A stretch of 64,000 nt of DNA from Vagococcus jeotgali (GCF_035918315.1 NZ_CP142146.1:1952296-2016295); one strand, 5' to 3'. Numbered from the stretch's first letter, positions 36,583 to 45,200 are shown. The notes: generated by a model not told the origin, from the letters alone. Translations and numbers: made by a program.

Positions 36583-38359
36583 CTAAACGTTTATTTATTG
36601 AAAATAAATAACAAGTGTTTGTTCGATATATATAATCATGTTTATTTTCACAAAAGACATTAAAATGTTCTTTTGTGAAAATAACTAAAATAAAAAGAGG
36701 CTGACCCAAAAGTCTCTTTACAGAAAACAAGCATTCCAAAATGAAACCTCTCATTTCAGAATGCTTGTTTTTTCGTGATCTCTTACTAATATCCTTCCTA
36801 TTTTTTCTCAGTTTTCTTAAATTTAGTGCCATTAACGCAAATCCCAGCTCCTGTGAAATCTTATCTTTTCCTCTTACAGAGAATCGATTGAATGCCAAAT
36901 TAGCCTTCAGATTTCCAAAGGCTGGTTCAACATCTATTTTTCTTTGACGATATATTTCTCCTGTGACATCCTCTTTCAAAAGCTCTCTTACGTGAGCTTT
37001 AAAATATTCCCAATTCCCATTTCTTTGAATCACTCGATTTTTACTACTCTTCGCACGAGTACATAATGCTCTAACTGGGCAATTTAAACAAGACTCACAT
37101 TCATATATTTTAAGTTGTCTTTTGAATCCAGATTTATCCGTTCGAGTAGAGTAATTTCTAAATTTGACTTCTCGATTATTCGGGCAAATATAAGTATCTG
37201 CCAATTCATTATAAATCCAGTTATCTGGAATGAATGGATTTTGTTTATATTTTTTAGTGTGTTCTTTCTGATACATTGTATAAGTAATTAATGGAGTTCT
37301 TTCAAAATCATCTAAAATTGCTTGATAGTTTTCTTCACTACCATAACCTGCGTCTGCCACAATGTATTTAGGTAAGTCAAAATAAGATTTCTTGATAGTA
37401 TCTAAGAAGGGAATCATTGTTTTAAAATCCGTTGGATTTGAAAATGTTTCATATGCTAAAACGTATTGATGATTGGTTGCAATTTGAACGTTATATCCAG
37501 GTTTTAACTGACCATTCATCATGTGGTCATCTTTCATTCTCATAAAAGTGGCATCATGATCTGTTTTAGAGTAGCTATTTCTACCGTTATAAATATCATG
37601 TTGTTCTTTATATTTTTGCTTTCTATAGATAAAGTCAGAAAAAGCTTTCAATGCTTTTTTAGGCTCTTTACGCTCAGAACGAAGTTCTTTTCTCTCTTGA
37701 ACATCTGAAGTATTTTCAATTTTAGTGCTTAAATCACTTACTTTTATTTCCAACTCATCAATGATTTGTTTTAAATTTCCTGTGTTTAACTCATCATCTT
37801 CTGAACAAATAGATGGAATAATTTGCTCTTCTACAAGTTGTTGATAATAGGACTTTGACTTTTCTCTCAAAGATTCTTCATAACGTTGTGTACTCTTTTT
37901 CCAAACGAAGGTATATTTATTTGCGTTGGCTTCTAACTTTGTTCCATCAATAAAAATAGCTTCTTCATCAATTAATTGTTGAGAAACAAGCTGATTTCTA
38001 AATTGAATAAAACATTCTTGAAGTATCGGTTGAACCAGTGGGTTCACTCTGAATCGATTAATTGTTCTGAAGTTAGGTGTCTGTGATTGCGTTAACCACA
38101 TGGCACGAATGCTGTCTTTAGACATAGCTTCTATCTTTCTGCCTGAAAAAATAGATTGAGTGTAGCCACACAGAATAAGCTTCAACATCATTTTTGGATG
38201 ATAAGACGAAGTTCCCATTCGATGCTCAAAAACTGAGAACACATCCACAGGGATGCTTTCTACTAACTCATCAATCGCAAAAGCGATATCATTTTCTTCT
38301 AAATAAATATCTAAATTCAGTGATAAAGTAACCTGTTTCGTGTTATAATTCTTATACAT
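36572..38359 (-). CDS. IS1182-family transposase reading out of the element
   Basis: The roughly 595-residue transposase starts MYKNYNTKQVTLSLNLD, with AAAGGAG eight bases upstream. The N-terminal DUF772-type domain (about 20-110, PKMMLKLILCGYTQSIFSGRKIEAM) is followed by the DDE domain (IFIDGTKLEANANKYTFVW; KYIVADAGYGSEENY; RQRKIDVEPAFGNLKANLAFNRFSVRG). The frame has no stop inside the element: it crosses the inverted repeat (KRLLGQPLF) and continues about 40 codons into flanking DNA, so its C-terminal tail depends on the insertion site. Confidence 0.88.
   Translation of the reverse strand: MYKNYNTKQVTLSLNLDIYLEENDIAFAIDELVESIPVDVFSVFEHRMGTSSYHPKMMLKLILCGYTQSIFSGRKIEAMSKDSIRAMWLTQSQTPNFRTINRFRVNPLVQPILQECFIQFRNQLVSQQLIDEEAIFIDGTKLEANANKYTFVWKKSTQRYEESLREKSKSYYQQLVEEQIIPSICSEDDELNTGNLKQIIDELEIKVSDLSTKIENTSDVQERKELRSERKEPKKALKAFSDFIYRKQKYKEQHDIYNGRNSYSKTDHDATFMRMKDDHMMNGQLKPGYNVQIATNHQYVLAYETFSNPTDFKTMIPFLDTIKKSYFDLPKYIVADAGYGSEENYQAILDDFERTPLITYTMYQKEHTKKYKQNPFIPDNWIYNELADTYICPNNREVKFRNYSTRTDKSGFKRQLKIYECESCLNCPVRALCTRAKSSKNRVIQRNGNWEYFKAHVRELLKEDVTGEIYRQRKIDVEPAFGNLKANLAFNRFSVRGKDKISQELGFALMALNLRKLRKNRKDISKRSRKNKHSEMRGFILECLFSVKRLLGQPLFILVIFTKEHFNVFCENKHDYIYRTNTCYLFSINKRLEIK
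36642..36684. other. Long inverted repeat between the two IS elements
   Basis: TTATTTTCACAAAAGA and TCTTTTGTGAAAATAA form a 16-bp perfect stem around 11 bases. It lies outside both IS elements, on the far side of the IS1182 copy from dmkA, and could be the original dmkA terminator displaced by that insertion. It lacks a long U-run. Confidence 0.5.
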
Positions 38360-38497
38360 AAATAGCACTCCTTTTTAGTTGGTTTCGTCACTTTAATTAT
38401 ATAGGATAGTGCTATTTTTTACGTTAAAAAAGGAAGAAAATCGAAAAAAGATTTTCTTCCTTTTAGTTTATTCTAGAGACTTTTGGGTCAGCCTCTT
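36695..38497 (-). mobile_element. IS1182-family insertion sequence
   Basis: About 1.8 kb, bounded by 23-bp perfect inverted repeats: the left one starts AAGAGGCTGACCC (36695-36717) and the right one ends GGGTCAGCCTCTT (38475-38497). It carries one transposase gene on the minus strand and a protective terminator hairpin in front of it. It abuts the 3' end of dmkA. No target duplication is obvious. Confidence 0.9.
38428..38464. terminator. Hairpin inside IS1182, upstream of its transposase
   Basis: AAAAGGAAGAAAATC and GATTTTCTTCCTTTT form a 15-bp stem with T runs both ways. It would stop dmkA transcripts from entering the transposase gene. Confidence 0.8.
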
Positions 38498-39441
38498 AAT
38501 ATAACACTAATAAGTAATCCTAAAATCTGAGCTGTATTAAATAATATTAAATTTTTTATAGCAATGCTAAATGTTGTTCTCTTTTCTTGTTGCTCATTAA
38601 ATTTTATGATGTTCTGTTTAATTTTTGGATAAGTCAGTAATACGATTAACATTGGCCAAGAATAGATTCTCATAACAACAGCTAATATGATAACTATATA
38701 GCAACTATACATTAAGAAATTAAATAAATGAAGACCATTTTTTCTGCCTATGTAATAAGGTAGCGTATATCGGTGATTCTTTATATCTTCTTCTAAATCA
38801 CATAAATTATTAGCTAACATAATATTAGCAATGGTAAAAACCATGGGAATAGAAGCCCATAAAATAAATAGCAATTGAAGAATATCACCGTATAATAAAA
38901 ATTGCCCATTTAAAAAATCTATTCCTAATACACCCATCTGAGAAATGTTTAAATAAATCGTAATAAAGAAAATACCAAATCCCATAGTGATACCACTAAA
39001 CACTTCACCAAGAGGCATACGAGATAAAGGAATTGGACCAAATGTGTAGAAAATACCTATCAGAAAACATAAGCCACCCATAAATAAAAGTAAAATACTT
39101 GTTTTATAAGTTAAATATAAACCAACCATACTCGAAAAAGCGATCATCGTATAGATCAAGTATGTTACTTTTTTAACGTTTAAATTAGCTTTACCTAAGA
39201 TATTCGTGTTTTTTAAATACTCATCGTCTTTTGCTTTCTTAAAATCCATTAGATTGTTAATTGCTGTAGTTGCCATATCAAAAGTTAACATAGCTATAAA
39301 AAACAATATCATATTTTCAATACTAACCTGATTGAAGTAAAACCAAGAAAACAACAAACCTATCATAAAGGGAAAAAAACTAGCTAGTTTAGTTTTGATT
39401 TCAACTAGTTCTAAAAAATTCTTCATCGACATCTCTCTCAT
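38488..39441 (-). CDS. dmkA: UbiA-family prenyltransferase of the EET locus (DHNA polyprenyltransferase)
   Basis: The 317-residue membrane enzyme has eight to nine spans and the two Asp-rich motifs of MenA/UbiA enzymes: NNLMDFKKAKDD (about 62-73) and NNLCDLEEDIKNH (about 212-224). It joins a polyprenyl diphosphate to 1,4-dihydroxy-2-naphthoate to make demethylmenaquinone for EET. The ATG overlaps the fmnB stop (ATGA); an ATG five codons in has a better ribosome site (GAGAGA). The last residues and the TGA stop are supplied by the IS1182 inverted repeat, so the native C-terminus has been altered. Confidence 0.88.
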   Translation of the reverse strand: MREMSMKNFLELVEIKTKLASFFPFMIGLLFSWFYFNQVSIENMILFFIAMLTFDMATTAINNLMDFKKAKDDEYLKNTNILGKANLNVKKVTYLIYTMIAFSSMVGLYLTYKTSILLLFMGGLCFLIGIFYTFGPIPLSRMPLGEVFSGITMGFGIFFITIYLNISQMGVLGIDFLNGQFLLYGDILQLLFILWASIPMVFTIANIMLANNLCDLEEDIKNHRYTLPYYIGRKNGLHLFNFLMYSCYIVIILAVVMRIYSWPMLIVLLTYPKIKQNIIKFNEQQEKRTTFSIAIKNLILFNTAQILGLLISVILRG

Positions 39442-40535
39442 TTCAAATCTTTAATCTTCTTTATTTTGTAGGGTGAATCGTCATTTAAAATAAAATTATC
39501 TTGCAAGCCACTACTTACATAGATATCATCTTCTTTTGTTACAAAAATAGCATCCACTTCGTCAAGACGCTCCACATATTCCATACCACCTTTGACTCCT
39601 TTTGAAAATACAGCTGTAGATAACCCGTCACCTGCAATAGATGTATCAGAAACAATCGTCACACCAGCAATATCATTTTCAAATGGATAGCCTGTAGTTG
39701 AACCAAATAAATGATGATATAATACGCCATCAACTTCTAAATTACGTTCATAGATTCCTGATGTCACTAATGATTTGTTCTTTTCAGTTACAGTTCCGAC
39801 AATCGTATTACGGGCTTCATTAGGGTCTTGTACCCCAACTTTCCAAAGACCTGATTCATTTCTTGGATTATCACCTAATACATATACATTACCGCCTAAA
39901 TCAACAATGCCACTCTTAACATCATTTTCTTTTAACACATCCACTGCCTCATCAGTGATATACCCCTTAGCAATCGCACCAAGATCGAGTCTCATTCCTT
40001 TTTCTTCTAAGAAAACCGTATGCTCCTCATCATTAAGTTTAACTTTTTTATAATCAACTAAAGCTAATTCTTCATCAATTTCTTTTTGATCAGGTTTTCT
40101 TGCATCATCAAAGCCAATATGCCATAGTTCCGTAATTGGCCCAATGGTTAAATCAAAACCACCATCTGAATCTTTGCTATAATAGACAGCTTCCTTGATT
40201 AAATCATAAACATCATCTGATACTTTAACTGGTTTGATTCCTGCTTCATCATTGATTTGATCAACTTCTGAACCTTTTTCACTAACAGTAATTTTTTTAT
40301 CTAACTCTTTAATGCGATCAAATACTTTATCTAACACGTCCTCTTTACCTTCATCAAAAATTTGAACTTGAACATAAGTCCCCATTAAAAATTGACGATC
40401 CGAATAAGGCTCCGTTAAAAAAGTACCGTTTTTCGTAGTTTCTGTAGTTCTTTTATCATCTTTACTACCACAACCACCTAATATAATAGTTAATACTAAT
40501 AACGGCCAAATTAAATATGTCATTTTCTTCTTCAT
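39438..40535 (-). CDS. fmnB: FMN transferase lipoprotein (ApbE family)
   Basis: The 365-residue ApbE-family enzyme attaches FMN from FAD to Thr/Ser of flavoproteins outside the cell. The lipobox is LTIILGGCGSKD (Cys near residue 22). Family motifs include FLMGTYVQVQIFDE, DGGFDLTIGPITELW (about 125-139), LDLGAIAKGYITDEAV and IVDLGGNVYVLG. The start is the ATG with AGAGGTG upstream, which gives a normal signal peptide. Its target is the neighbouring PplA. It is translationally coupled to dmkA. Confidence 0.93.
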   Translation of the reverse strand: MKKKMTYLIWPLLVLTIILGGCGSKDDKRTTETTKNGTFLTEPYSDRQFLMGTYVQVQIFDEGKEDVLDKVFDRIKELDKKITVSEKGSEVDQINDEAGIKPVKVSDDVYDLIKEAVYYSKDSDGGFDLTIGPITELWHIGFDDARKPDQKEIDEELALVDYKKVKLNDEEHTVFLEEKGMRLDLGAIAKGYITDEAVDVLKENDVKSGIVDLGGNVYVLGDNPRNESGLWKVGVQDPNEARNTIVGTVTEKNKSLVTSGIYERNLEVDGVLYHHLFGSTTGYPFENDIAGVTIVSDTSIAGDGLSTAVFSKGVKGGMEYVERLDEVDAIFVTKEDDIYVSSGLQDNFILNDDSPYKIKKIKDLK

Positions 40536-40601
40536 AGAACACCTCTTCATTGATTTTTTATTCACTCTTATCATGAGGGAAATGTCTTAGTAATTCAAGT
40601 A

Positions 40602-40633
40602 CAAAAAAACGACAAACTTAGTTAAGTTTGTCG
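40602..40633 (-). terminator. Terminator between pplA and fmnB
   Basis: CGACAAACTTA and TAAGTTTGTCG form an 11-bp stem followed by TTTTTTT on the minus strand. pplA would therefore be expressed more than fmnB-dmkA. Confidence 0.87.
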
Positions 40634-40651
40634 TCAACGTATGCCTACTAA

Positions 40652-41230
40652 TTATTTGTCAACTTGGTTGTCAACTTCGATTTTAGTTGTATCGCCTTTT
40701 TTAGCTGCTTCAACTAGTTGAGTTGCATATTCTTTAAAGCTATCTGTTGAGTGAGTAGCACCTGTTACAGTATCAATATCTTTAGGATCTTGTTTGTCAA
40801 CTAACTCTTTGTTTAATGCTGGGATGAATTTGTCTGGTGAAGTTTTAGCAACTTCTTCCATTTTTTTGTTGTATTCATCATCATTGATTTTAGATTCGCC
40901 ATCTTTATTTACGTTATCGTAGTTAGATTCAGAAATTTTTCCATCTGTTACAACGATTGTAAATACTGTACGGTATCCATTGCTTTCATTTTTTTCTTCT
41001 AAAGTATACTCGCCATCTTTTAAGTCGCCATCTTTAGCAGCATCATCTGCTTTGTCAGCTTTTTCTGTATCATCTGCTTTTGATTCTGAAGATTCAGCTT
41101 TTACAACTTCTGAAGATGATGCTTCTGTACCTTTGTCATCTTTTTTATCTTTGTCTCCGCCACATGCTGCTAATAACAATGTTGACATTGCTAAAATAGT
41201 CACACCTGAAGCTAATTTTTTTAATTTCAT
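40652..41230 (-). CDS. pplA: Flavinylated EET lipoprotein with one FMN-binding domain
   Basis: The 192-residue lipoprotein has lipobox STLLLAACGG (Cys near residue 23), an acidic Ser/Lys-rich spacer (about 25-70), and one FMN-binding domain (about 75-185) with DTVTGATHSTDSFK, in which the Thr of TGAT is the expected FmnB modification site. Listerial PplA usually has two such domains, so this is a short form. It would shuttle electrons from the quinone pool to extracellular acceptors. The short TVTGAT domain also occurs in RnfG and NqrC proteins, but position and lipobox decide the call. Confidence 0.9.
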   Translation of the reverse strand: MKLKKLASGVTILAMSTLLLAACGGDKDKKDDKGTEASSSEVVKAESSESKADDTEKADKADDAAKDGDLKDGEYTLEEKNESNGYRTVFTIVVTDGKISESNYDNVNKDGESKINDDEYNKKMEEVAKTSPDKFIPALNKELVDKQDPKDIDTVTGATHSTDSFKEYATQLVEAAKKGDTTKIEVDNQVDK

Positions 41231-41534
41231 CTCGAAAAACCTACCTTATTTTTTTTTGTTCTTTTGAACAATTTTACACCTTTCATTCTATATGAAACGT
41301 TTCAAAAAATCAATTATTTTAAGAGTTTTTGAGAATTTTTTCACAATATTTTAATTTAGTACCTTTAGTCTGCCTAAATTTAATAATAAACATAAAAATT
41401 TGTTAGACTTTTCCTACTATAAGTTTTATAATGATTTTGATTGTGTATATTTTTTCACGTAATCATTATTTCATTTTGTTTTTTTTTGCACAATTAAACA
41501 AATCACTAGAATAGATAAAAGAGGAGAGTGTGTT
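41231..41534. promoter_or_regulatory. Divergent pplA-ndh2 control region
   Basis: Minus strand: TTGATT and TAGAAT 17 bp apart (41285-41313) form the pplA promoter. The palindrome TGAAACGTTTCA (41293-41304), a cre-like site, fills the spacer. Plus strand: TTAGAC and TATAAT 18 bp apart (41403-41432) form the ndh2 promoter. A Rex-like TTGAG-N8-CACAA (41329-41346) lies between the two promoters. A 95-base leader precedes ndh2. Confidence 0.6.
41293..41304. promoter_or_regulatory. cre-like palindrome inside the pplA promoter
   Basis: TGAAACGTTTCA is a perfect 12-bp palindrome of the cre type between the -35 and -10 boxes. CcpA bound there would block RNA polymerase directly. Confidence 0.6.
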
Positions 41535-43451
41535 ATGGCTAAAACAGAGATAGTTGTCGTAGGTGCTGGTTATTCTGGTATTGCAGCAACAAAAATGTTA
41601 TCCAAAAAGCTAAAGAAAAATGAAGATGTTCATATCACATTAATTGATCGTCATTCGTACCAAACAATGATGACTGAACTACACGAGGTTGCTGGTGGAC
41701 GTGTTGAGCCTCAAGCAATTCAATATGATCTACAACGTTTATTCTGTAAACGTAAAAATGTTAGCATTGTGACAGATAATGTCGTAAATGTTGATAAAGA
41801 AAAGAAAATTGTTGAAACCGAATTAGGTTCATATCCTTTTGACCACCTAGTTTTAGGTATGGGTGGGGAGCCAAATGATTTTGGAACTCCTGGTGTTAAA
41901 GAGTACGGATTTACTTTATGGTCAATGGATGATGCAATTAAAATTCGTAAACATATTGAGCGTACAGTCGCTCTTGCTGCTATTGAACCAGATGCTGACA
42001 AACGTAAATCAATGTTAAATTTTGTTGTTTGTGGTTCTGGATTTACTGGTATTGAAATGGTTGGGGAGTTAATCGACTGGAAAGATCGTTTAGCAAAAGA
42101 TAACAAAATCCAACCTGAAGATATTAGCTTAATGGTCGTTGAAGCTGCTCCGACTATTTTAAATATGTTAGATCGTAGTGATGCTGCTAAGGGTGAAAAC
42201 TACTTAAATAAAAAAGGCGTTAAAATCTTAAAAGATATGCCGATTGTTGAAGTTTGTGAAGAACATATTGTCTTAAAATCAGGAGAGAAAATTCCAACTC
42301 ATACTCTAATCTGGACTGCTGGTGTTAAAGCTAATCATGATGCAGAAGAGTTTGATATGGAATCAGGTCGTGCTAACCGTTTAATTGCAAATGAATATAT
42401 GCAAGCTAAAGGTTTTGAAGATAAAAATATCTATGTTGTTGGGGATTTAGTTTATTATGAAGAGCCTGACAAAGAAGATCGTCCAACTCCTCAAATCGTT
42501 CAAGCTGCTGAGCAGACAGGCTTATGTGCTGCAACTAATATCTTAGCAACAATTAATGGTACCGAAAAAGAAGCTTACAAAGGTAAGTATGATGGTTTCA
42601 TGGTATCTATTGGTTCTAAATATGCTGTAGCTTGTGTCTTTGGTAAATATCATATGAGCGGATTCTTCGCTATGTTGATGAAACATATTATTAACCTACG
42701 CTACTTCTTTGACGTACGTTCTGGTTATTACATGTTCCAATACATTATGCATGAATTCTTCCGTATTAAAGATCAACGTAATATCTTTAGAGGTCACACA
42801 TCTCGTAATAGTAACGTTTTATGGTCTGTTCCTCTTCGTATTTTCTATGGTACTGTTTGGTTAGTAGAAGCCATGAAGAAGGTTATCGGTAATGGTAAAT
42901 TATCACAGCCAAGTACATGGTTTGGTGAAGGATCTTGGTTCTCTGATACAGTTGTCTTCCCATTTGAGTGGTTACAACAGTCAACTGATGCGACAAGCGG
43001 GGCTTCTGAGGCTGCTGAAGCTGCAACTGATGCAGTAGCAGCTCATCCAACATTTGGTTTAAGTTATGCTTACGGGGAAGATCCAATGCCAGTGTTTAAG
43101 TCGATGCCAGACTGGTTTGGCTCAATCATGAAATTCTTCATGCCAAACACTGAAGTTGCTCTATTTATGCAAAAATTCATGACAATTGTTGAAATAGCAA
43201 TAGGTATTGCTATTATCATTGGTCTATTTACTTGGTTAGCTAATGCTGCAACAATTGTTTTAGTTATCATGTTTTGTTTATCTGGGATGTTCTTCTGGGT
43301 TAACATTTGGTTCCTATTTGTTGCCTTTGCCTTAATGAATGGCTCAGGTCGTGCCTTTGGTCTTGATAAACATGTTGTGCCTTGGTTACAACATAAACTT
43401 GGCCGCTGGTGGTACGGAGACATTAAAGCTCGGTACGGTGAAAAAGCTTAA
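41535..43451 (+). CDS. ndh2: EET-type II NADH dehydrogenase with C-terminal membrane domain
   Basis: The 638-residue flavoprotein has an N-terminal FAD domain (VVVGAGYSGIAA, about 7-18), an NAD domain (VVCGSGFTGIEMVGEL, about 163-178) and the second FAD motif NIYVVGDLVYY (about 293-303). Unlike ordinary NDH-2 (about 400 residues), it has a 200-residue C-terminal extension with membrane segments (about 535-620). This is the Ndh2 of Listeria-type EET, which reduces a dedicated demethylmenaquinone pool from NADH. It is divergent from pplA. A strong terminator follows. Confidence 0.95.
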   Translation: MAKTEIVVVGAGYSGIAATKMLSKKLKKNEDVHITLIDRHSYQTMMTELHEVAGGRVEPQAIQYDLQRLFCKRKNVSIVTDNVVNVDKEKKIVETELGSYPFDHLVLGMGGEPNDFGTPGVKEYGFTLWSMDDAIKIRKHIERTVALAAIEPDADKRKSMLNFVVCGSGFTGIEMVGELIDWKDRLAKDNKIQPEDISLMVVEAAPTILNMLDRSDAAKGENYLNKKGVKILKDMPIVEVCEEHIVLKSGEKIPTHTLIWTAGVKANHDAEEFDMESGRANRLIANEYMQAKGFEDKNIYVVGDLVYYEEPDKEDRPTPQIVQAAEQTGLCAATNILATINGTEKEAYKGKYDGFMVSIGSKYAVACVFGKYHMSGFFAMLMKHIINLRYFFDVRSGYYMFQYIMHEFFRIKDQRNIFRGHTSRNSNVLWSVPLRIFYGTVWLVEAMKKVIGNGKLSQPSTWFGEGSWFSDTVVFPFEWLQQSTDATSGASEAAEAATDAVAAHPTFGLSYAYGEDPMPVFKSMPDWFGSIMKFFMPNTEVALFMQKFMTIVEIAIGIAIIIGLFTWLANAATIVLVIMFCLSGMFFWVNIWFLFVAFALMNGSGRAFGLDKHVVPWLQHKLGRWWYGDIKARYGEKA

Positions 43452-43466
43452 TAAACATAATATCGT

Positions 43467-43497
43467 AGAGGCTGACTTAAAGTCAGCCTCTCTTTTT
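43467..43497 (+). terminator. Terminator of ndh2
   Basis: AGAGGCTGACT and AGTCAGCCTCT form an 11-bp stem with a 3-base loop followed by CTTTTT. Confidence 0.92.
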
Positions 43498-43532
43498 AAC
43501 TAAAAACTGTTTTTAACTCACCCTATTTTTAA

Positions 43533-43561
43533 TTGCGTTCTATTTAAATTGATAGTATTCT
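43533..43561 (+). promoter_or_regulatory. Promoter of eetB-dmkB
   Basis: TTGCGT and TATTCT are 17 bp apart, about 22 bp before the eetB start. Confidence 0.55.
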
Positions 43562-43582
43562 CAATATGTGAGGAGAATGTTC

Positions 43583-44122
43583 ATGTCAAAAAACAAAACA
43601 ATTATATATATTGCTCTACTTGTGGCTCAAGGTGTTATTTTAGGTTTGCTAGAAAATATGATTCCCTTTCCCTTTGCCATCGCTCCAGGAGCTAAACTTG
43701 GATTAGCTAATCTAATTACCATTATTGCCATTTTCACTTTACCTACAAGAGATAGTTTCATTCTAGTTGTGTTACGACTTTTTCTAACTACTCTACTTGG
43801 TGGAACTGTCTCTACCTTAATGTATAGCGCTGCTGGAGCTTTTTTAAGTTATTTGGGTATGATATTATTGAAACAACTTGGACCAAAACGGATTAGCACT
43901 ATTGGAATTAGTGCATTTGGTGGCTTTTTACATAATGTCGGACAGTTGTTTGTAGCAAGTTGGATTGCCCAATCTTGGACTGTCATGCTCTATCTTCCTG
44001 TTCTTTCATGGATAGGAATATTAGCAGGGATTGCTATAGGAATTGCCGCTAATTATCTCATGTTACATGTTAAAACGATTGAAGAATTTAAATTGTCTTA
44101 TGATCAACAATCTGCTAGATAA
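43583..44122 (+). CDS. eetB: EetB, ECF-S/Gx-type membrane component
   Basis: The 179-residue protein has five or six membrane spans (GLLENMIPFPFAIAPGAKLGLANLI near residue 20) and belongs to the Gx transporter family, once called heptaprenyl diphosphate synthase component I. EetB proteins sit in EET loci and resemble substrate-binding subunits of ECF importers, acting with EetA in electron transfer. The ATG with GGAG seven bases upstream is preferred to an earlier in-frame start. Relatives have eetA next to it; here none is found, and only a 131-bp spacer separates it from ndh2. Confidence 0.9.
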   Translation: MSKNKTIIYIALLVAQGVILGLLENMIPFPFAIAPGAKLGLANLITIIAIFTLPTRDSFILVVLRLFLTTLLGGTVSTLMYSAAGAFLSYLGMILLKQLGPKRISTIGISAFGGFLHNVGQLFVASWIAQSWTVMLYLPVLSWIGILAGIAIGIAANYLMLHVKTIEEFKLSYDQQSAR

Positions 44123-44134
44123 AGGAGGGATATA

Positions 44135-45121
44135 ATGGATATCCATTCAATGTGGGACGAGTACCCATCTCTAAAAAAAGATTTAAATAAAACACTTAAA
44201 TTAATGTCAGAGCAAATTACCATTCCTAACCCAGAAGTCCAAGAAACAATTTTAGATTTATTTCATGCTGGCGGAAAATTACTTAGACCAGCCTATCTAT
44301 TACTTTTTTCTGAATTTGGCAAAAAAACGGATAAGAAAAAATCTATTGCTCTAGCTGCTGCTATGGAGACTCTTCATACTGCCACACTAATTCATGATGA
44401 TATTATTGATGAAGCTGATACTAGACGTGGTGTGCCAACACTACAGACAAAATTCGATACTGATGTAGCTGTCTATGCTGGTGACTATCTATTTATTGTC
44501 TGCTTTAAAATTTTAATCCAGTTTCAAAATTCACTAAAAAGTATTGAGTTAAACACTACTAGTATGGAAAAAGTTTTACTAGGTGAATTGGGGCAAATGG
44601 ATGAGCGGTATAACATGGCTATCATTATTGATGATTATCTAGAAAATATATCTGGCAAAACAGCTGAGTTATTTGCTCTTAGTTGTTTTTTAGGAGCTTA
44701 TGAAAATGGGGCGAACTATTTACTAGCAAAAAAATGTCGAAACATCGGAAAAGAGATTGGCATGGCTTTTCAAATTGTAGATGATATTTTAGATTACACC
44801 CAAGATGAAATAACCATAGGAAAACCAGTTTTAGAAGATGTGAAACAAGGTGTGTATAGCCTGCCACTTATCTGTGCTATGTCTAGTCATAAAGACGTTT
44901 TTGAGCCTTTATTAGCTAAAAAAAATAATATCTCAACTGAGGATGCGGTATATATCTATCAGTTAGTTCATGACTATGGTGGTGTAAAAAAAGCTTATGA
45001 TTTGGCTGAAGAATACACAAATAAAGCACTCAGTGGCATTGCTTCTTTACCTGAGAATACTCAACAAACAAAACATACAATCTATAACATTACAGAAAAT
45101 GTTTTAAAACGAACAAATTAG
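44135..45121 (+). CDS. dmkB: Polyprenyl diphosphate synthase (EET demethylmenaquinone branch)
   Basis: The 328-residue all-helical synthase elongates isoprenyl diphosphates. First Asp-rich motif LIHDDIIDEADTRRG (about 87-101) and second QIVDDILDY (about 210-218) bind Mg-diphosphate. It lies 13 bp after eetB with AAAGGAGGG upstream. With DmkA it makes the separate quinone used for EET; a housekeeping long-chain synthase is the alternative, but location argues for DmkB. Confidence 0.93.
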   Translation: MDIHSMWDEYPSLKKDLNKTLKLMSEQITIPNPEVQETILDLFHAGGKLLRPAYLLLFSEFGKKTDKKKSIALAAAMETLHTATLIHDDIIDEADTRRGVPTLQTKFDTDVAVYAGDYLFIVCFKILIQFQNSLKSIELNTTSMEKVLLGELGQMDERYNMAIIIDDYLENISGKTAELFALSCFLGAYENGANYLLAKKCRNIGKEIGMAFQIVDDILDYTQDEITIGKPVLEDVKQGVYSLPLICAMSSHKDVFEPLLAKKNNISTEDAVYIYQLVHDYGGVKKAYDLAEEYTNKALSGIASLPENTQQTKHTIYNITENVLKRTN

Positions 45122-45134
45122 ACTAATTAAGAAA

Positions 45135-45170
45135 AGAAAAGGCTGACTTTTTAAGTCGCCTTTTTCTTTT
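45135..45170 (+). terminator. Terminator of eetB-dmkB
   Basis: AAAAGGCTGACTT pairs with AAGTCGCCTTTT (one bulged base) and is followed by TTTTTCTTTT. Confidence 0.82.
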
Positions 45171-45171
45171 C

Positions 45172-45200
45172 TTGCAAGCATCATCTAAACCCGATATAAT
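45172..45200 (+). promoter_or_regulatory. Promoter of the ABC-F gene with palindromic -10
   Basis: TTGCAA and TATAAT are 17 bp apart. The -10 box is inside the palindrome CCCGATATAATCGGG (45190-45204), which could bind a regulator. Confidence 0.78.

Noticed and set aside
35152-38497. IS30 and IS1182 elements as ends of a composite transposon
   Set aside because: They are of different families with different terminal repeats and no cargo gene between them.
41446-41463. TTGTG...CACG near the ndh2 start as a Rex site
   Set aside because: Half-site spacing is wrong (10 instead of 8) and the right half is imperfect.
41720-42106. 128-codon open frame opposite ndh2
   Set aside because: Shadow frame of a well-supported gene.
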